64,000 bases of DNA from NCBI RefSeq assembly GCF_014805625.2, contig NW_023998422.1, positions 2,948,210 to 3,012,209 of the forward strand, read 5' to 3'. The stretch comes from Glossina fuscipes (lineage: Eukaryota; Arthropoda; Insecta; Diptera; Glossinidae). Positions 37,248 to 49,593 of this stretch are shown one piece after another (position 1 is the first letter of the stretch; each line of letters starts with the position of its first letter). Made by a program: the position numbers and the translations under genes. The notes under the pieces were generated by a model. The model was not told the origin of the DNA. It saw only the letters and a list, made by a program, of their open reading frames with translations, and made no database searches.

Positions 37248-37777
37248 TTCTAGTAATTATTACATTAGGTAATCACAACCATAGATTTTTTCATACATCG
37301 TCACAACACCACGCATTCATGCATTCACGCATACATAAGAAAGCTGTACACTAAAGCTGTAGCTGCAACTGTAGCTATGTTAGCAAAATGGTGTGATGGT
37401 AACGCGTAATAGTAGAAAAAGAATTGGTAGAGAGATAAAAGCGGAAAACATTTCTTAAGTTTCTTCTTCTTGAAGATTTTCATAAGAATTGTAATGCTGC
37501 GCACGCATGTAGCGGCAAAAGGCAGGATGGAGACAAACAATACAATAATAATGTAAAGAAATCAAACAAAGAAACCGTTAATGCCGGGACAATGACATTA
37601 CTTGCGAATACGTTGTTTTTCTTATATAATAAAACTTTCATTTTTCCTGATTTTTATTCTTCAAATTTTCATTAAACTTATCTCCTTTAATAGTGTATTA
37701 ATGCACTTTTTCTTCAACTTTTATATTAAAATTTACACAATTCTTTTTGTTGTCGACTTTTATAAGATTTTCTTTGC

Positions 37778-37785
<8 letters not shown>

Positions 37786-37808
<23 letters not shown>

Positions 37809-38557
37809 TTGTTTCTTGCTGTTGTTTGTTTATCAATTGTATATATGTATAGGAGTTAGTTCGAGTTAAATTAAATTTCCAAACGTACCCGCTCACGTTG
37901 CAATCGAATTTGTTCTAATCGGCAAAATTTTCCAGCGTTTGTTTTGGCTCAAAGTTTGGCAGTCAAACATACTGCAAACGCACTAATACATACACACACA
38001 CACAACACACACACACAACACACACACACACATAAACAAACGCGAAATATATCTAAGTATTATTTAAATGTATGTGTGATATATAGTGTTTGGTATGTTG
38101 TTAGTTATGCTTTCTCGCTATGGTACTCTGTTGCTGTTGCTGTTGGGCTTCACTTTATAGAGTGCTACATAATAATAATACACACGGGGGTAAAATTTTA
38201 TACACACGTTTCATTATTTTGTGTGCTTTTGCATCCCTTTTTGTCGTTTTTGTTGTCCCTGGTCGTAGCGTTACAAAATCAAAAAAAAAAAAAAGAAAAA
38301 ACCTTCTTATGCGTAGTTTTACTTCTAGCTTTTCGTTACTGTTTTTACTTTACCGTTTTCTTTGTTTGGTTTGCATTGCTTCTGCTGCTATTGCTTCTGC
38401 TGCTGCTGCTGCTGCTGCTACTACTACGGCTGCTTGCCTAAGCCAAGTATATGTTCGGTGTTTATGCACGTATACGCAAACTTACACATCGGCATCACTG
38501 TTGTTTTGTTTGTAGTTTATAAGATACATTATATATACATACATATATATATATATA
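37786..38557. repeat. Low-complexity belt upstream of the exon
   Basis: A T run lies at 37786-37810, a (CA)n run with interruptions at 37991-38033, an A run near 38280-38294, a TGC/CTG run at 38396-38419 and a TA-rich run at 38529-38557. The long frames here (165 and 131 codons) are made of repeat-derived histidine/threonine, leucine and alanine runs and lack any domain. The belt lies on the 5' side of the minus-strand exon, where leader or regulatory sequence would be. Confidence 0.85.
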
Positions 38558-38599
38558 AAGAGGTTAGGATAGATGTGAAGTGGAGTAGAGTAGATCGGT

Positions 38600-40844
38600 T
38601 TTTATTTCTATTTTATTTATTTATTTTTTTTCTTTACTAAGCACAAAAAATAAGGGTTCATTTTTGTTATAATTTAATGTTTTTGTGTTTGATTTTCTTT
38701 TGTACCGTTTGCATATTGTACGAATTTTCTTTATATCTGCACTGTTCGCTATCTTTTCAATGGTAAACCATACAGACAATACATTGAGCTACAGTTACAC
38801 AAATTGTATTTATTTGCATTGAATGCAGGGCTTTTGTTAAGACGCGAGATATTTTTTTCACAGACATAAAGCATTGAACGAAAAAAGGGTTGCTTATGTA
38901 TTGTACTTAAGGGCGGACCTGGTTCTGCACTTAATATTTGGTGCTTATATGTATGTAACAAACGACTCAAAACAATTAGAATGCTTGTGTTTGTGATTTG
39001 TAGCAAAATACTGAAACGATAATCTTCCTTTGTTCGGATTTTTGGAACAATAATCACTGATGACGTGCCAGCATTTTCATAATTAACAGCAAAACTATTT
39101 ATGCGAAAACCCCTTAAGTGATAAAACAATAACAAAGTAAAACATTCTCCTATATACCTACGGCCTTTTTGTTTCTTTCCATTAAATACGATCAATCACT
39201 CAGATCATGTTCTCTCTACGTGTAATAGAACGATTGTTCGACAGAAGTGGGAAAAGAGAAAGAGATAGACGATGTTGCCGTTCACCCAGTCGGTAACTTA
39301 CTATAGCTGCATCCAAGTATAATCTAACGCACTGACGTTTGAAGATTGAAGGGGATGTCTCTGTGGATAATATGTATATGCTCCGACTTTGCGAGCGGCC
39401 TCCAAAGCACACTCGTAGTAACTTTAGGTTATGTTCAATTCACTACAATTCCACTAACAAGCTCGCATATGGAGTACACTGAAGCTAGAGGCTTGCACAG
39501 TGTGAAAGCAAAAGTGCTAAATAAGCCTCGCTCTTATTTAGGGCGAAACACCCTCTCCCCCTTTGTGGTGCTATCCTTTTTCATTTGGCTTTTTAGTTCG
39601 CGCGTAAAGTGACTCAAAACTCATTTCTTACGCCACCAAGGATCTCAATTTACCCTATTACAGCAGGGGGAAAGCCATACCCATACTAGGCGTATACGAT
39701 CGGGTGATCAGTAATTAGTTACGCGTGAAAAGACCCCATGCTTATTCAATGTAGCATATTCTAAGTATTACAATATCATGCTGGGGGTCCAAGCACTTGT
39801 GGGGTAGAACTACCCCACCCAAAAAAAAAGTAGACATGCAAGTTTGGCTGATCGAAACCGATATTGTTTTTTTCAGTACATTGGTTGGGCTACAGGCCAA
39901 AATACACCTATAAAGCTAACAAATTAAGGAAAACACCGCAGAAAAGTAAACTCCGCTCTCACCCTCTTTGTAAATGACAGACTCTCCCGTAAGGATAAGT
40001 TTCTTTCAACACAATCTGCTGTAGAGATCTATGAATAAGCCGCTAGGATTTAAGTCACAAAGAGGGACATAAATTTTATCGCTGTTCTGATGCACACGCT
40101 AACGAGAAAGTTGTTTGTGCTCTACTCCGGGCGGTCTGACACGACTTTCTTTGAACGTAATTATCTAATCATTAGCAAACTATGCCTTTCCGTTCGCTCT
40201 TTCATGCAAGAAGGACTTCACAATGGTTAACTACCGCTCACTGCTTACTGCTAAAACAAATCAATTAACAAAGCTTGCAAGGGACACTAGGTTAGGAAGA
40301 AAGTCCAAATAAAACCGCAACGTGAAAAGTTATTTTGCCGGGGTAGCACAAGCGCCCTTTTATCTTTTATCATGAGAAATCCCCTTTAGCTAAATTCTTT
40401 TTTCTGGATTAGTTAAGACAGAGATGAAACTACGTCGCTCTAATCCGAGTTAACCAACGCGAGTAGGTTTCTTTTATTTTTTAATAACAACTGTGTAGCG
40501 CTTCAGGATTGAAAATTCAAAAAGTTTTATTTCAAAAGTGATTCAAACCGATTTAGATGATCCTCGAAAGAGTAAGGTGAACTTTATAACGCAATCTGGG
40601 AAAATCCTGATTTTCGAAATAAACGTCTAGGTATTCAAAACTCAAATTTCATAGCACATAGTTATTATCGTCGAAAGAGTGTAATGTTATGCCCAAAAAG
40701 TAAGATCCAATATTCAGATTAAGTTACACAAATATCTTTTTTCTAAATTGGTAGCACTGCGACAGGTGCCTGTCTCAAATTTTTCATAACAAATGTCATT
40801 AGTGTTTCAGTTGCGCTTACTTTGTACGACGCAAAAAGTATTTT
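38600..40844. other. Spacer, nothing recognised
   Basis: Includes a 148-codon minus frame (38749-39195) without any motif. A GC-richer patch at 39300-40300 may be old, unidentifiable mobile-element or gene debris. I see no repeat-family match. Confidence 0.4.
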
Positions 40845-41355
40845 CTCCAATTTTTACTGTGTCTGTGAAATGATAGTTTCTGAATAATCAAGACGTCAGA
40901 AGACGTGTTATAACGGGATATGAAACTTGAATCTATGTCTACGATCCAGAAATAACCGATCAATCGAGTGAATATTGGGCAGACGGAGAGAGAGCCAAGA
41001 CTAGAAAAACTGCGCCGAAATCACTCAAGACGTTAATGGCTTTCTTCGGTTGTCGTGGTGTTGTGGACTATGAATCCTTTTCGCCGGGCCAAACTGTTGA
41101 CGCGGAACATTATTTGAGTATTATGCGTCGTTAGCTTGAAGATATTTGCAAAAAAAAGGTCGAAATTGATTTAAAGAGAAAAAGTTAAATTGGTCTTAAT
41201 TATTGGACACAGGATATATCGTCACTAGCAATCAATATGACCATCGATGGAAACAATAGTTGTTAGTATGTCATGTCATTTACATTCAAGCATTAATTTG
41301 AGATCAATTTCTCCAACATTGCCCACTGTGCACGGTATTCAAGTACCGCTATAAC
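40845..41355 (+). pseudogene. Mariner transposase remnant, second lineage
   Basis: From 40877 one frame reads FLNNQDVRRRVITGYET, stop, IYVYDPEITDQSSEYW, then TAPKSLKTLMAFFGCRGVVD, YESFSPGQTVDAEHYLSIMR and stop. This is the central catalytic region of a mariner transposase, where FLNDVVTGDETW, FFGCRGVVHYEFLPPGQTVN and YL..LRRL are typical. The first catalytic aspartate (GDET) is tyrosine here, and the tryptophan after it is TGA (40928-40930). A second stop is at 41132-41134. The downstream HHDNAPSHTS region is barely traceable (SLAIN near 41220). Between the stops 67 codons are open. The N-terminal half and inverted repeats were not found. It is clearly a different lineage from the copy at 22310-22840. 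Confidence 0.9.
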
Positions 41356-41589
41356 CTAAACAATTGGGCGATACTTTACATGTAAGTATTGTACGTACAC
41401 ACATATGCACGATTACCTATATATGCTATCTAAGCATGAAACCCAACTTATGTAAAGTTATTCATGTATTGGTAAGATAGCGCGAATTTTAATTCACTTT
41501 TACTGACGCATTAAAAACACACCATCATCTGTGGTAAAATTTACCCCTAAGCGTTTTCATATTAATTTACTCACGTGCTTTACCTTAAA

Positions 41590-41655
41590 TGTATATATAT
41601 ATATATATATATGTATATACATATATGTATATATATATATATATATGTATATGTG
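41590..41655. repeat. TA / GTATA microsatellite
   Basis: Alternating TA with interspersed GTATA units. A (GT)n run follows at 41939-41959. The isoleucine/tyrosine-rich tail of a minus frame here comes from this repeat. Confidence 0.9.
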
Positions 41656-41959
41656 TGCGCGTGTGGAAATACGTGGCTGAATGAATGAAAGCACACTTCT
41701 CTTCCATTTATGTATATAAGTATATTAAGCGTTTTTAATGGATTGCGTTTTCTTTTTTCATTTTTTGTTTTTTTTTGCTTTTTTGGTTTTCGTCGGAAAA
41801 CATTTGTATGATTTCTATTCGCAACAGTAGCGGTCATAAAATCATCGTTTCGATGGCTAACATAAACGCAAGGATTTTTGTGATGAGACACTTCTCTTGC
41901 AGACCATAGCGTGCTTATATAGATATATGTATATTTGTATGTGTGTGTGTGTGTGTGTA

Positions 41960-44457
41960 TCTATATGTATAAGTTAACATGTAAATAACAAATTCAAGGA
42001 ATGTTTCACATACTCGTACGTAAGCAAGTAAAGGTGTATACGGCCACATTATATGTTGTGGGTGTTAAAGGAGTGATCGTAAATTTTTATGGGTTTCTTT
42101 TCTGAATATTTATTGGTATTTAACATGTCTGGTCGCTAGAAAAGAACATATGAGTTGAGTGTTTTAGTAAAGATACGCAACGCAACGCAAGGCAAAAACC
42201 AGCACTTGAAAACCATTTCCAAATTGTAATTAAAAATGAAAATGTTTTCTATAGGTTTGTGTTGGTCATATAAGTAAGTACAGGAACAGCCTGCTGCTGT
42301 CTGTTAATATTCATATAAAATTTTATGCCTTTAACAGCCTTATTGCTCGCATTTGTTGTAATAACAATATATGAATATGTACAATTTTTAGATTTCCAAG
42401 CACATAAACGAAAGAGGACAAGAATATACTAATTTAAAATTTTTTTAATTAATTGCTTAACATTTATGCGTTTTATGGTAATTAAATTATAAATAGCACA
42501 TCTCCTAATCTTGCCGGGATATGAAAAGTGCATGCAGCTTAAGATCTTCTTAAAAAACTCATGAGAAGGAAAGATGATGGAAACATTTCAACAAAATAGG
42601 TATAATCACGATCGTTCCGTTGAAGAGCAGCTCGAAACACACCACCCATGTCTTTCGTACGATAATTGGGCGATAATCGAGAAATGTCATGAATAACGTT
42701 CGTAAGACAAACTACCGATAATCATCGTCATCGGCGAAGAGTAACTCGACAAATGTGACATATATATTTTATGTGATAAGTTGGCGATAATGCCGGAAAC
42801 GTGAACGTCCCCGAATAGCAGGGCGACTAATATTACAAATATGTTTTATATGATGAAATGACCATAATACGAGAGCAACTGGCGAATCGGTGATTATCAT
42901 TTATATGATAAATTGGCGATATTGACTTCGGTTCTCATATCAAGGGATCATTATATAATGTTAAACAAGAAAAGCTTTTCTTGAAACCAACTTTCCTCAA
43001 TTTTGGCAAGTAAGTCAAAGATGTCAAAAATGACCCCAAAACCAAGGAATGATGCGCTTCCACCCTCGCTGCACTCTACTGCAAAGGAAAGAAGAGAAAG
43101 AGAGAGTGGACACAACAATACAACACCCCATACAAAATCCATAAAGCAAACAACCCTTAAGCCCCAAAATGTATGCAATGCTTAACAACGGCATTGACAA
43201 TGTGTCCGCAAGCTAGTGTAACAAAAGTGAAATTTGTTTGCCAGTTAAATGGCGCCACATGTGATGACGGTGGTAACCTGTATTCAATTCAATTTATTTA
43301 ACTGATACCGCCTGCTAGGATGAAATAAAAAACACGTTTGTTTTTAACGGGAAACCACGTGGGTTACTCTGTTTACCAACACACGTTGTTAGCATATTTG
43401 TTGCAAAGGGGTCTGCAAAATTGCGCAATTTTGTCGTTGTTTTTAAACTGTAATGAAATTGTTCTTAGGAGTAAACAAGAGAGCACAAACATTACAACCA
43501 GCATTTGCCTGAAACACTAACACACAATAACAAAAAAAATTGTAAAGAGTTATACCGCAACAATAACGCAACGAACAAATAATCAAACAATATTTAACAG
43601 GACATCCGACAAGCTGTAGCCAATATAAGTGTTGCAAACCATTAAATGTCTATAGCCCTGCCACTCGCAGCCGTCAGGCAAGGTTTGAGTGTACTTTTAA
43701 TGTTTATATACTTTTTATGTGGCATATGTGGAAGAGCTTGCGAAAAATCGGGAAGGGGTTTATATACATTTTATATAAAAATTTTTGAGACTTTACTAAT
43801 GGCGATCATTGCGTTCTAGGCCTTTAAAAAGAAAAGACAAAAAATATTTTCATACACTTTAAACTTCACAAGCGGTTTTAAATATTGAGCGCATTTCGAT
43901 AGATAGCAAATGGTGTTGAAGGCCCGATTAGTTACAAGAAACTAAATTTGGACGTCATAGTTGAAGAAGATCGACCGTAAATATGTTAAACCATATTGTC
44001 ACACCTGTTTCAACATAAGGCCTTACGTGTGGAAGTGTCGTCGAAATTGTCCAACTGAAACCACTTCTTATAGAATTTCTCTTTAGGCCAAAATATGTGA
44101 GTGTAGCAGATTACGAGAAAAATACTTAATTCGAGACATTTAACAAAAAATGGGCAGACATCGCAGACGAAGAGTTAGATGTAATTCGGTTGCCGCAATT
44201 TCAAGAAACTGTCTGCTCTCTTACCTCTTTTAATATGAAATGGCTTGATTTTTACATATGACATCGTACACTTCTTGTAACTCCGTTACTTCTTCGTTTT
44301 GGTTAATTAGACTTAACGAGTATGATAATCTCATTTTCCCTCAAATGGTCCCGCTTCATCTAATATGGTTCTATTAGCCGCTCTAATAAGCAATTTATAT
44401 ATTACCCGAATTCTAAATATAAAAAATTGATGTATGAATTATGACATTTTGGATGAC
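41960..44457. other. Spacer with a degenerate repeated motif
   Basis: Around 42655-42925 a motif like tatgataaattggcgata recurs four times, diverged, at about 42660, 42770, 42847 and 42903, with uneven spacing. Elsewhere only short frames are seen. Confidence 0.35.
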
Positions 44458-44705
44458 AGTGTATACATTTTATGGCATGTCTCCTGCTCAAGTCTATTTA
44501 TAAGTCTTAGTTGCCAAATCGAATATACTCGGTGTGATGAATCTAAATGCATTGTTTTTTTTTCACAGCAAGGAGAAGTGAGTTCAAAGGCAAAAATAAT
44601 ATAAATCATATAAAAGTGTATACATTTTGTGGCATTTCCGCTGCTCAAATCCAGTTGCCAAATGGAATATACTCCATGTGGTAATTGAAGGCAATTTTTT
44701 TCTTA
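44458..44705 (+). repeat. Direct duplication of about 90-110 bases
   Basis: Two copies begin agtgtatacatttt (44458 and 44615) and share tggcat, ctgctcaa, agttgccaaat and gaatatactc in order. The first copy has about 25-30 extra bases in the middle (tatttataagtctt). The offset is 157 bases. It is not related to the other families in the window. Confidence 0.65.
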
Positions 44706-45118
44706 TAGTGAGAAAAGCGGCACTCAAATATAAGGATAACGTAAATATGCATAAATTTTATGCTACATCAATAGCTCTACGACGTAACTTGTATTTCTCG
44801 AAACGAATAAACTGTACATTTAGTGGGTATAGACATCTTCTCCCTTATAATGAGTAATATATGACTTAAAATGCAAAAAATCTTCTTCCTTATTTCTTTC
44901 AAGGGTCTTTTGACTTCATTTTATCGCATTTCTTGCTTTTAGACTCTAAGACATTAGACACTGTACACTTATAAGCCGTAATAAGAAATATCCCTTCAAA
45001 GATAGACAGACACTTTAGCTGTATGTAAGACCATTTATATCTAATCACAAGTGGTATAGAAATAATTAAACAAACACGTTATACTTGTTATTGCGTTGTA
45101 TCGTTCTCAATATCTAAA

Positions 45119-45166
45119 GCATCATCGTCATCATGATCATCATCATCGTCATTATCATCGTCATCC
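45119..45166 (+). repeat. ATC/GTC trinucleotide run
   Basis: Imperfect run of atc, gtc and tca units without a long frame through it. Confidence 0.85.
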
Positions 45167-45917
45167 TCAACAACATATTAACCCTCGTCGATAAGTTTGT
45201 ATTTATTTAAAGAAATGTCAAATGTTCGGAAAATGCAAAAAACCGCACACTTTCCAAACAAGCAAATAATTTAGAGAAACGCCCTTAAGAAATTGAAATT
45301 TAAAAAGAGAGACAGAGAGACGGATCTTCTTCTCTGAATTGTACGCTTTAGTTGAATTTGTTATATTTGTACGATACGATTTCCTAATTCCATTTTTATT
45401 TACAAGCCAAACTCTCGAATTTATTTTAAGGGTAAAATTTAACGCATTACGAGGGTGCAGTGCCCGATACGCAAAGAGCGTAGAAAGTGGGGTCTTTTTT
45501 TTTCTCTACTTAATTTGTTTGGTTAATAGCGAAACACGTTTACTTTACGTTTTTTTTTTTTTTTTGGCTTGATGCACAACATGTTAAAGTTAATTTGAAA
45601 CAAGAGAAAAGATATCATTCATATTTGGGCGAAGTTTTAATGCTTAGCAGAATAAGAGATGGGGATAATATAGTTATGGATTAACGAGACTTTGTGACAA
45701 AACCGTAAAGCGTTGGTGACTAAACGCTTAACGACTTGTGCCGTTAATCTGTTTCTGAGCTGTAATCTCTTCATGAACCCTGATCCTTCAATATATTCCC
45801 TTTTACTTCCTTTGGGGTAAGAAGGGGTTCTTGAAATTTGCTCCTTACTGTCCTTCTCTTATAATATGAAGTCGAAAAAGAGTCCGTGATCATTATAGAT
45901 ATAAATATGGGTAAATT
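45167..45917. other. Spacer, nothing recognised
   Basis: Short frames; a T run lies at 45550-45565. No repeat-family match apart from an isolated gagacagagagacgg block near 45308. Confidence 0.4.
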
Positions 45918-46110
45918 CTATCTAAGGGCTACCTAGCCGATAAGAAGCCCAACTATCAAGCGGGCATATCAGAGTTCAAATCTCCATACTGTAGAATATA
46001 ATGCAATTACGATTAGTCCTCTGTTGTAGCTATAGAGAATGCTCACTCACTAAAGGCACACATTTCTTCCTGAGCACCATCGTCTTCATGAGGGGCATCC
46101 AGTGATTGAG
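45918..46110 (+). mobile_element. SINE-like family 2, copy 3
   Basis: It has a box-A-like stretch ctagccgataagaag, a B-box-like gagttcaaatctcc, then attagtcctctgttgtagct and atagagaatgctc. These match the order of blocks at 8884-9030 and 12035-12230. The downstream boundary is uncertain; sequence to about 46110 may belong to it. Confidence 0.4.
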
Positions 46111-46633
46111 TGGTTATATCAAGAAAAAAGGTATGGAAGTACACAAACCTCCATATAATTTGCCATAAATTTAAGTCGAACCAGGAACCAAGTGTAACCT
46201 GTGTAGCAGAAAACTTCCCTTTTTTCTGAGTAGTTGCAGAAAGTTGCTTTCATCAAGAACTCCGACAAGAGGCGTACGCAAAGCGTTACTAAGGCAAGAT
46301 TTCTCCTCACCCCCTCCCTTCTATAAATTTTATAGCTTCGATTGTTCCGGCTGCTAACTGTTACGACGATTTTAACGACTTGATGTGTCTTTTATAAATC
46401 CCTTCCTTGTATTTAGCAACCGTATAAGTGGATACGATAAAAAATTGTCAGACGGCTTCTTCGTCTTTTGTAGTCTATCGTATCTAGTAACAGGTATACA
46501 GTATGTTTAAGGAATAGAAAGGCGTAAGTTAATTCGTATTGCATTGTCTGTAGTAGGCCGTCAAGACTTTTTTACAATACTGGTAACTCTTCAATATTGT
46601 CGGAGTTGGTGATATCTGATACTTGCGGAGTTA

Positions 46634-47046
46634 TTAGATAAGTTTATATCTCAGAAGGAAAAGGTCTTTTACGATTTTTTCTAAAATTTCGGGATGGGAT
46701 GACCGAGTGAACATTTCAAATTTCTCTTTCTTAAGATAGTGTTCTTGTTCTCTTATACCTTGCTTGTAATTGTTGGGCACATGCACGTCATTTTCTGCGA
46801 AGAATTGATGACATAAATGCGTCACAAGCTTCCTTTCTGACTAGGGAGAGACATTAAGAGTTGGGGCTCAAAATCTATAAGTTTATAATTAAGCTTCGAT
46901 TCGAGCTTCCCGGGGTGTTCTTTCCACACTCGTTCCCTAGTATATCGATCTATTCAAGTCTTAGCAATCAGTGTGAGGGAACATTTCACTAACAATTCGT
47001 CATTTTCGAGCAGATATGAAGCGACCTCTGTTAGGTAACTGCAGTC
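46634..47046 (-). pseudogene. MATH-BTB protein fragment, decayed
   Basis: On the minus strand the translation SYLTEVASYLLENDELLVKC is followed by SLTLIAKT and a TGA (46954-46956). It lines up with the last strands of a MATH domain of the SPOP type ([20 protein letters not shown]). The frame continues with IDRYTRERVW, KLNYKLIDFEPQLLMS and QKGSL. A one-base shift near 46830 then gives VTHLCHQFFAENDVHV, recalling the BTB start (SDVTF...F.AHK.VL). KKEKFEMFTRSSHPEILEKI then recalls the BTB segment (NRVEI...EPEVFKEM). MATH-BTB proteins are substrate adaptors of CUL3 ubiquitin ligases. The frame ends at TAA (46634-46636). The stop and the shift argue for a pseudogene. The family call rests on by-eye alignment of several short blocks in the right order, and the spacing between MATH and BTB parts is shorter than usual. 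Confidence 0.55.
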
Positions 47047-49593
47047 ATTTTCATGCAGTCATGCTTTTTAATTATTCTGCTTAAGGTTGACGAGCCCTAC
47101 TGGAACGCTTTCATGCTTAAAAAGATGGGCGAATAGGCGGATGGACTAAAGCGCTTTTAATAGAGTTATTCTAGCTCTCGTAACTACTAGTCTCGCAAAA
47201 TATTATTCGTTTACCTTCTATTCAAGATGGAAAAAATAGTCAACATTTAATATTTTTGAACGACTTAATTTTGTAGAAGAAATATTAATGCCTTGCCATT
47301 GATAATATGAAAATGTTCACCAAAGTTGTCAGAGACAAAGTTTCTCGCTTTGTTAGTTTAAAATTTGAGAATCGCTTATGCTCTACAATAGTACTAGCAT
47401 ATGAATTTTTTCAAAGAATGTCTTTGCCACTCGTGGATTCTGATGGCTTCTTAACCAAGCTATCCCCTATATGATGAATTTAAATAGAAAATGTTTAGCA
47501 ATAAATAGTTAGTGTTAGCAAACTCCAGAGTTGTATATCTTTGCAAATCTCTTCATATTGATATCAAAAGTAATAATGCTTTTGGCATAAATATGTAAAA
47601 TACCGTGACTTACTTCAAATCCAATCAAATCAAAGCAAATGAACTGTGCATTAACAGAGGAAATATTAAATAAAATTTAAATATTTATTCCCCTTAAAAG
47701 CCAAGAGCGTAAAGGGAAAAAAAAGACCGGTTTCTCGCAAATTGGGTTTAAAATAATTTAATATTACAAAACGGGTAAGATTGTCGGTATGCAAAATACA
47801 TTTTTACATTCATACTAATCTACTCTAATACACGAAGCGAACGTATATGTTAAGCTTCTCTCAATATGCACAAGGGTTGACTTAACTGTACGTTCATTCA
47901 AATGAACATATATTCTATTAACCCATTGCATATTTATGAGTTAAAAGTAAGTTAAAATTTTGAATTTTGTTTTCAAGGAAACACAATAACAACACAATGC
48001 TCTCTCTAGGGAGTCATAGTACTAGTAGTGTTAGTAGACCATTCTATAAGCGGGGGAGGTAATAAGTGTTAATATGAATGTCGAGTAACAAACCTTATAA
48101 AAGTTAACCCTTTTATAAAATGATGTCTGATGTGATGACTATTTACAAAATCTTTTGTTAAATAATCATAAAACAAATACAAATGAATATTAAATCAGTT
48201 TGACGATATTGGAATTTCTTATGCGTGCGACATCGATGAAGAAGTCCCGGGATTAGATTATCATAATTCGTTTTTTCTTGAAATTTGACTTTAATCCCCC
48301 AAGACTTCGTTAATGAGTGGTTAAGACTCTGCAGATACCGCTTCAGATTCCGCAACGATCACTTGGTAGAATCTCTTTTTGATATATGCAAATAGATTAT
48401 GGATATACGCGGATGGAAATCTTTTCCTCTGGAGCATCATATCAAGACTTGAAAGTAGCTATTAGTCATTGAGAGCCTGATCTAAAGAGTACTGTGGAAC
48501 GGTAAATCGAACAGTTCAATCTATGCAAGTTAGATCCATTGTGATTGAAGATTAACTTTCAAAATGTATTTGATATTAACTATTCCCAACCTAATACTTA
48601 ACAAGTTTTTTTTTCCCCATTTTACTCAACACAAGCAAGAGTAACAAAAGTAGTGTCATTCAAACCAGCCATAAACATATCGTCGAAAGGAAGTTCAATC
48701 GGGCGAGGCGTTATTTAAGGCCGGCGCTTTTTTCAAATAATTTGAACTTTTCGTTGAAGACGACGTCTTCACGTCAGCCCCGGGAGTTATTGGCCGGAAT
48801 TTACGCATAACTATTTATACCTAAGTGATATCCATAGGCATACTTGTAAATGTGCATGCGTCTACATGTATAAATATATATAAATATATATATATGTGCA
48901 TGTACATCAGTATGTGCATTTGTATAGATATATATATATGTACGTATATACATGTTTGTATATATGTGTATTGATGTACGTAAATATGTTTTTTAAGATA
49001 TGCTTCCCTCTAAAGGTATTTAGCATAAACATGCTTGCCTGTGCAAATATTCATTAATTGTTTTCAATTTATTGCTTGAGGCAATTGAAAAATAATTTCT
49101 ATCATATTTTGCATGTACTTTTTCCAGCTGAAACGTTACAGTACTTTTTCCTTTTTTCTCCTAGAGTGGGCTACTCTTCGCTTTCAATTATGTTAATCAT
49201 AAACTCACGATAATACAGACAATTAAAATACTTTATTAGATAGGGATAAAGGTCTACAGCATTCATAAAAAGCTTTAACTTTGTCGGGCTAGCGTCAGCA
49301 TTGCATGCTCCGTACGGTTAGAGTTTCCTTGAAAGAGTTCAATTTCTTGTCTTATTCTTTTATTTCCCAGAGCGTGAATGAATTTATATACTATTTGAAC
49401 TCATTTAGAGAAATCTATGTCATCTCGTCCCTTTGCAACAAATAAAAGAACTGCAAGAAATGTTTTAGGCTTTCCTGTGTCGGATCGAGGCTTCATAGCA
49501 AGAACCTGTCATATGATAAATGTACAAAGTTAAATTAAGTTTTAAATTAAATAAAAGAATTTCCAAAATATTTTCCTGAGATTATGTGCATGC
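47047..49593. other. Spacer with TA-rich microsatellite
   Basis: TA/GTATA-rich sequence lies at about 48868-48968. A 65-codon minus frame (48158-48355) and a 57-codon plus frame starting at 47309 show no motif. A gatgggcgaataggcgg block near 47125 may be family A debris. Confidence 0.4.

Noticed and set aside
37944..38515. Plus frames of 165 and 131 codons
   Set aside because: They are composed of microsatellite-derived histidine/threonine, cysteine, leucine and alanine runs in two overlapping phases, with no domain.
38749..39195. 148-codon minus frame
   Set aside because: No motif, no splice context, and AT-rich composition like its surroundings; a frame of this size is possible by chance here.
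46634..46840. Reading the BTB-like part as a clean 3' exon (good acceptor ctctccctag before it)
   Set aside because: The coding similarity continues upstream across that acceptor in a shifted frame, so a frameshifted pseudogene explains more than an exon boundary.
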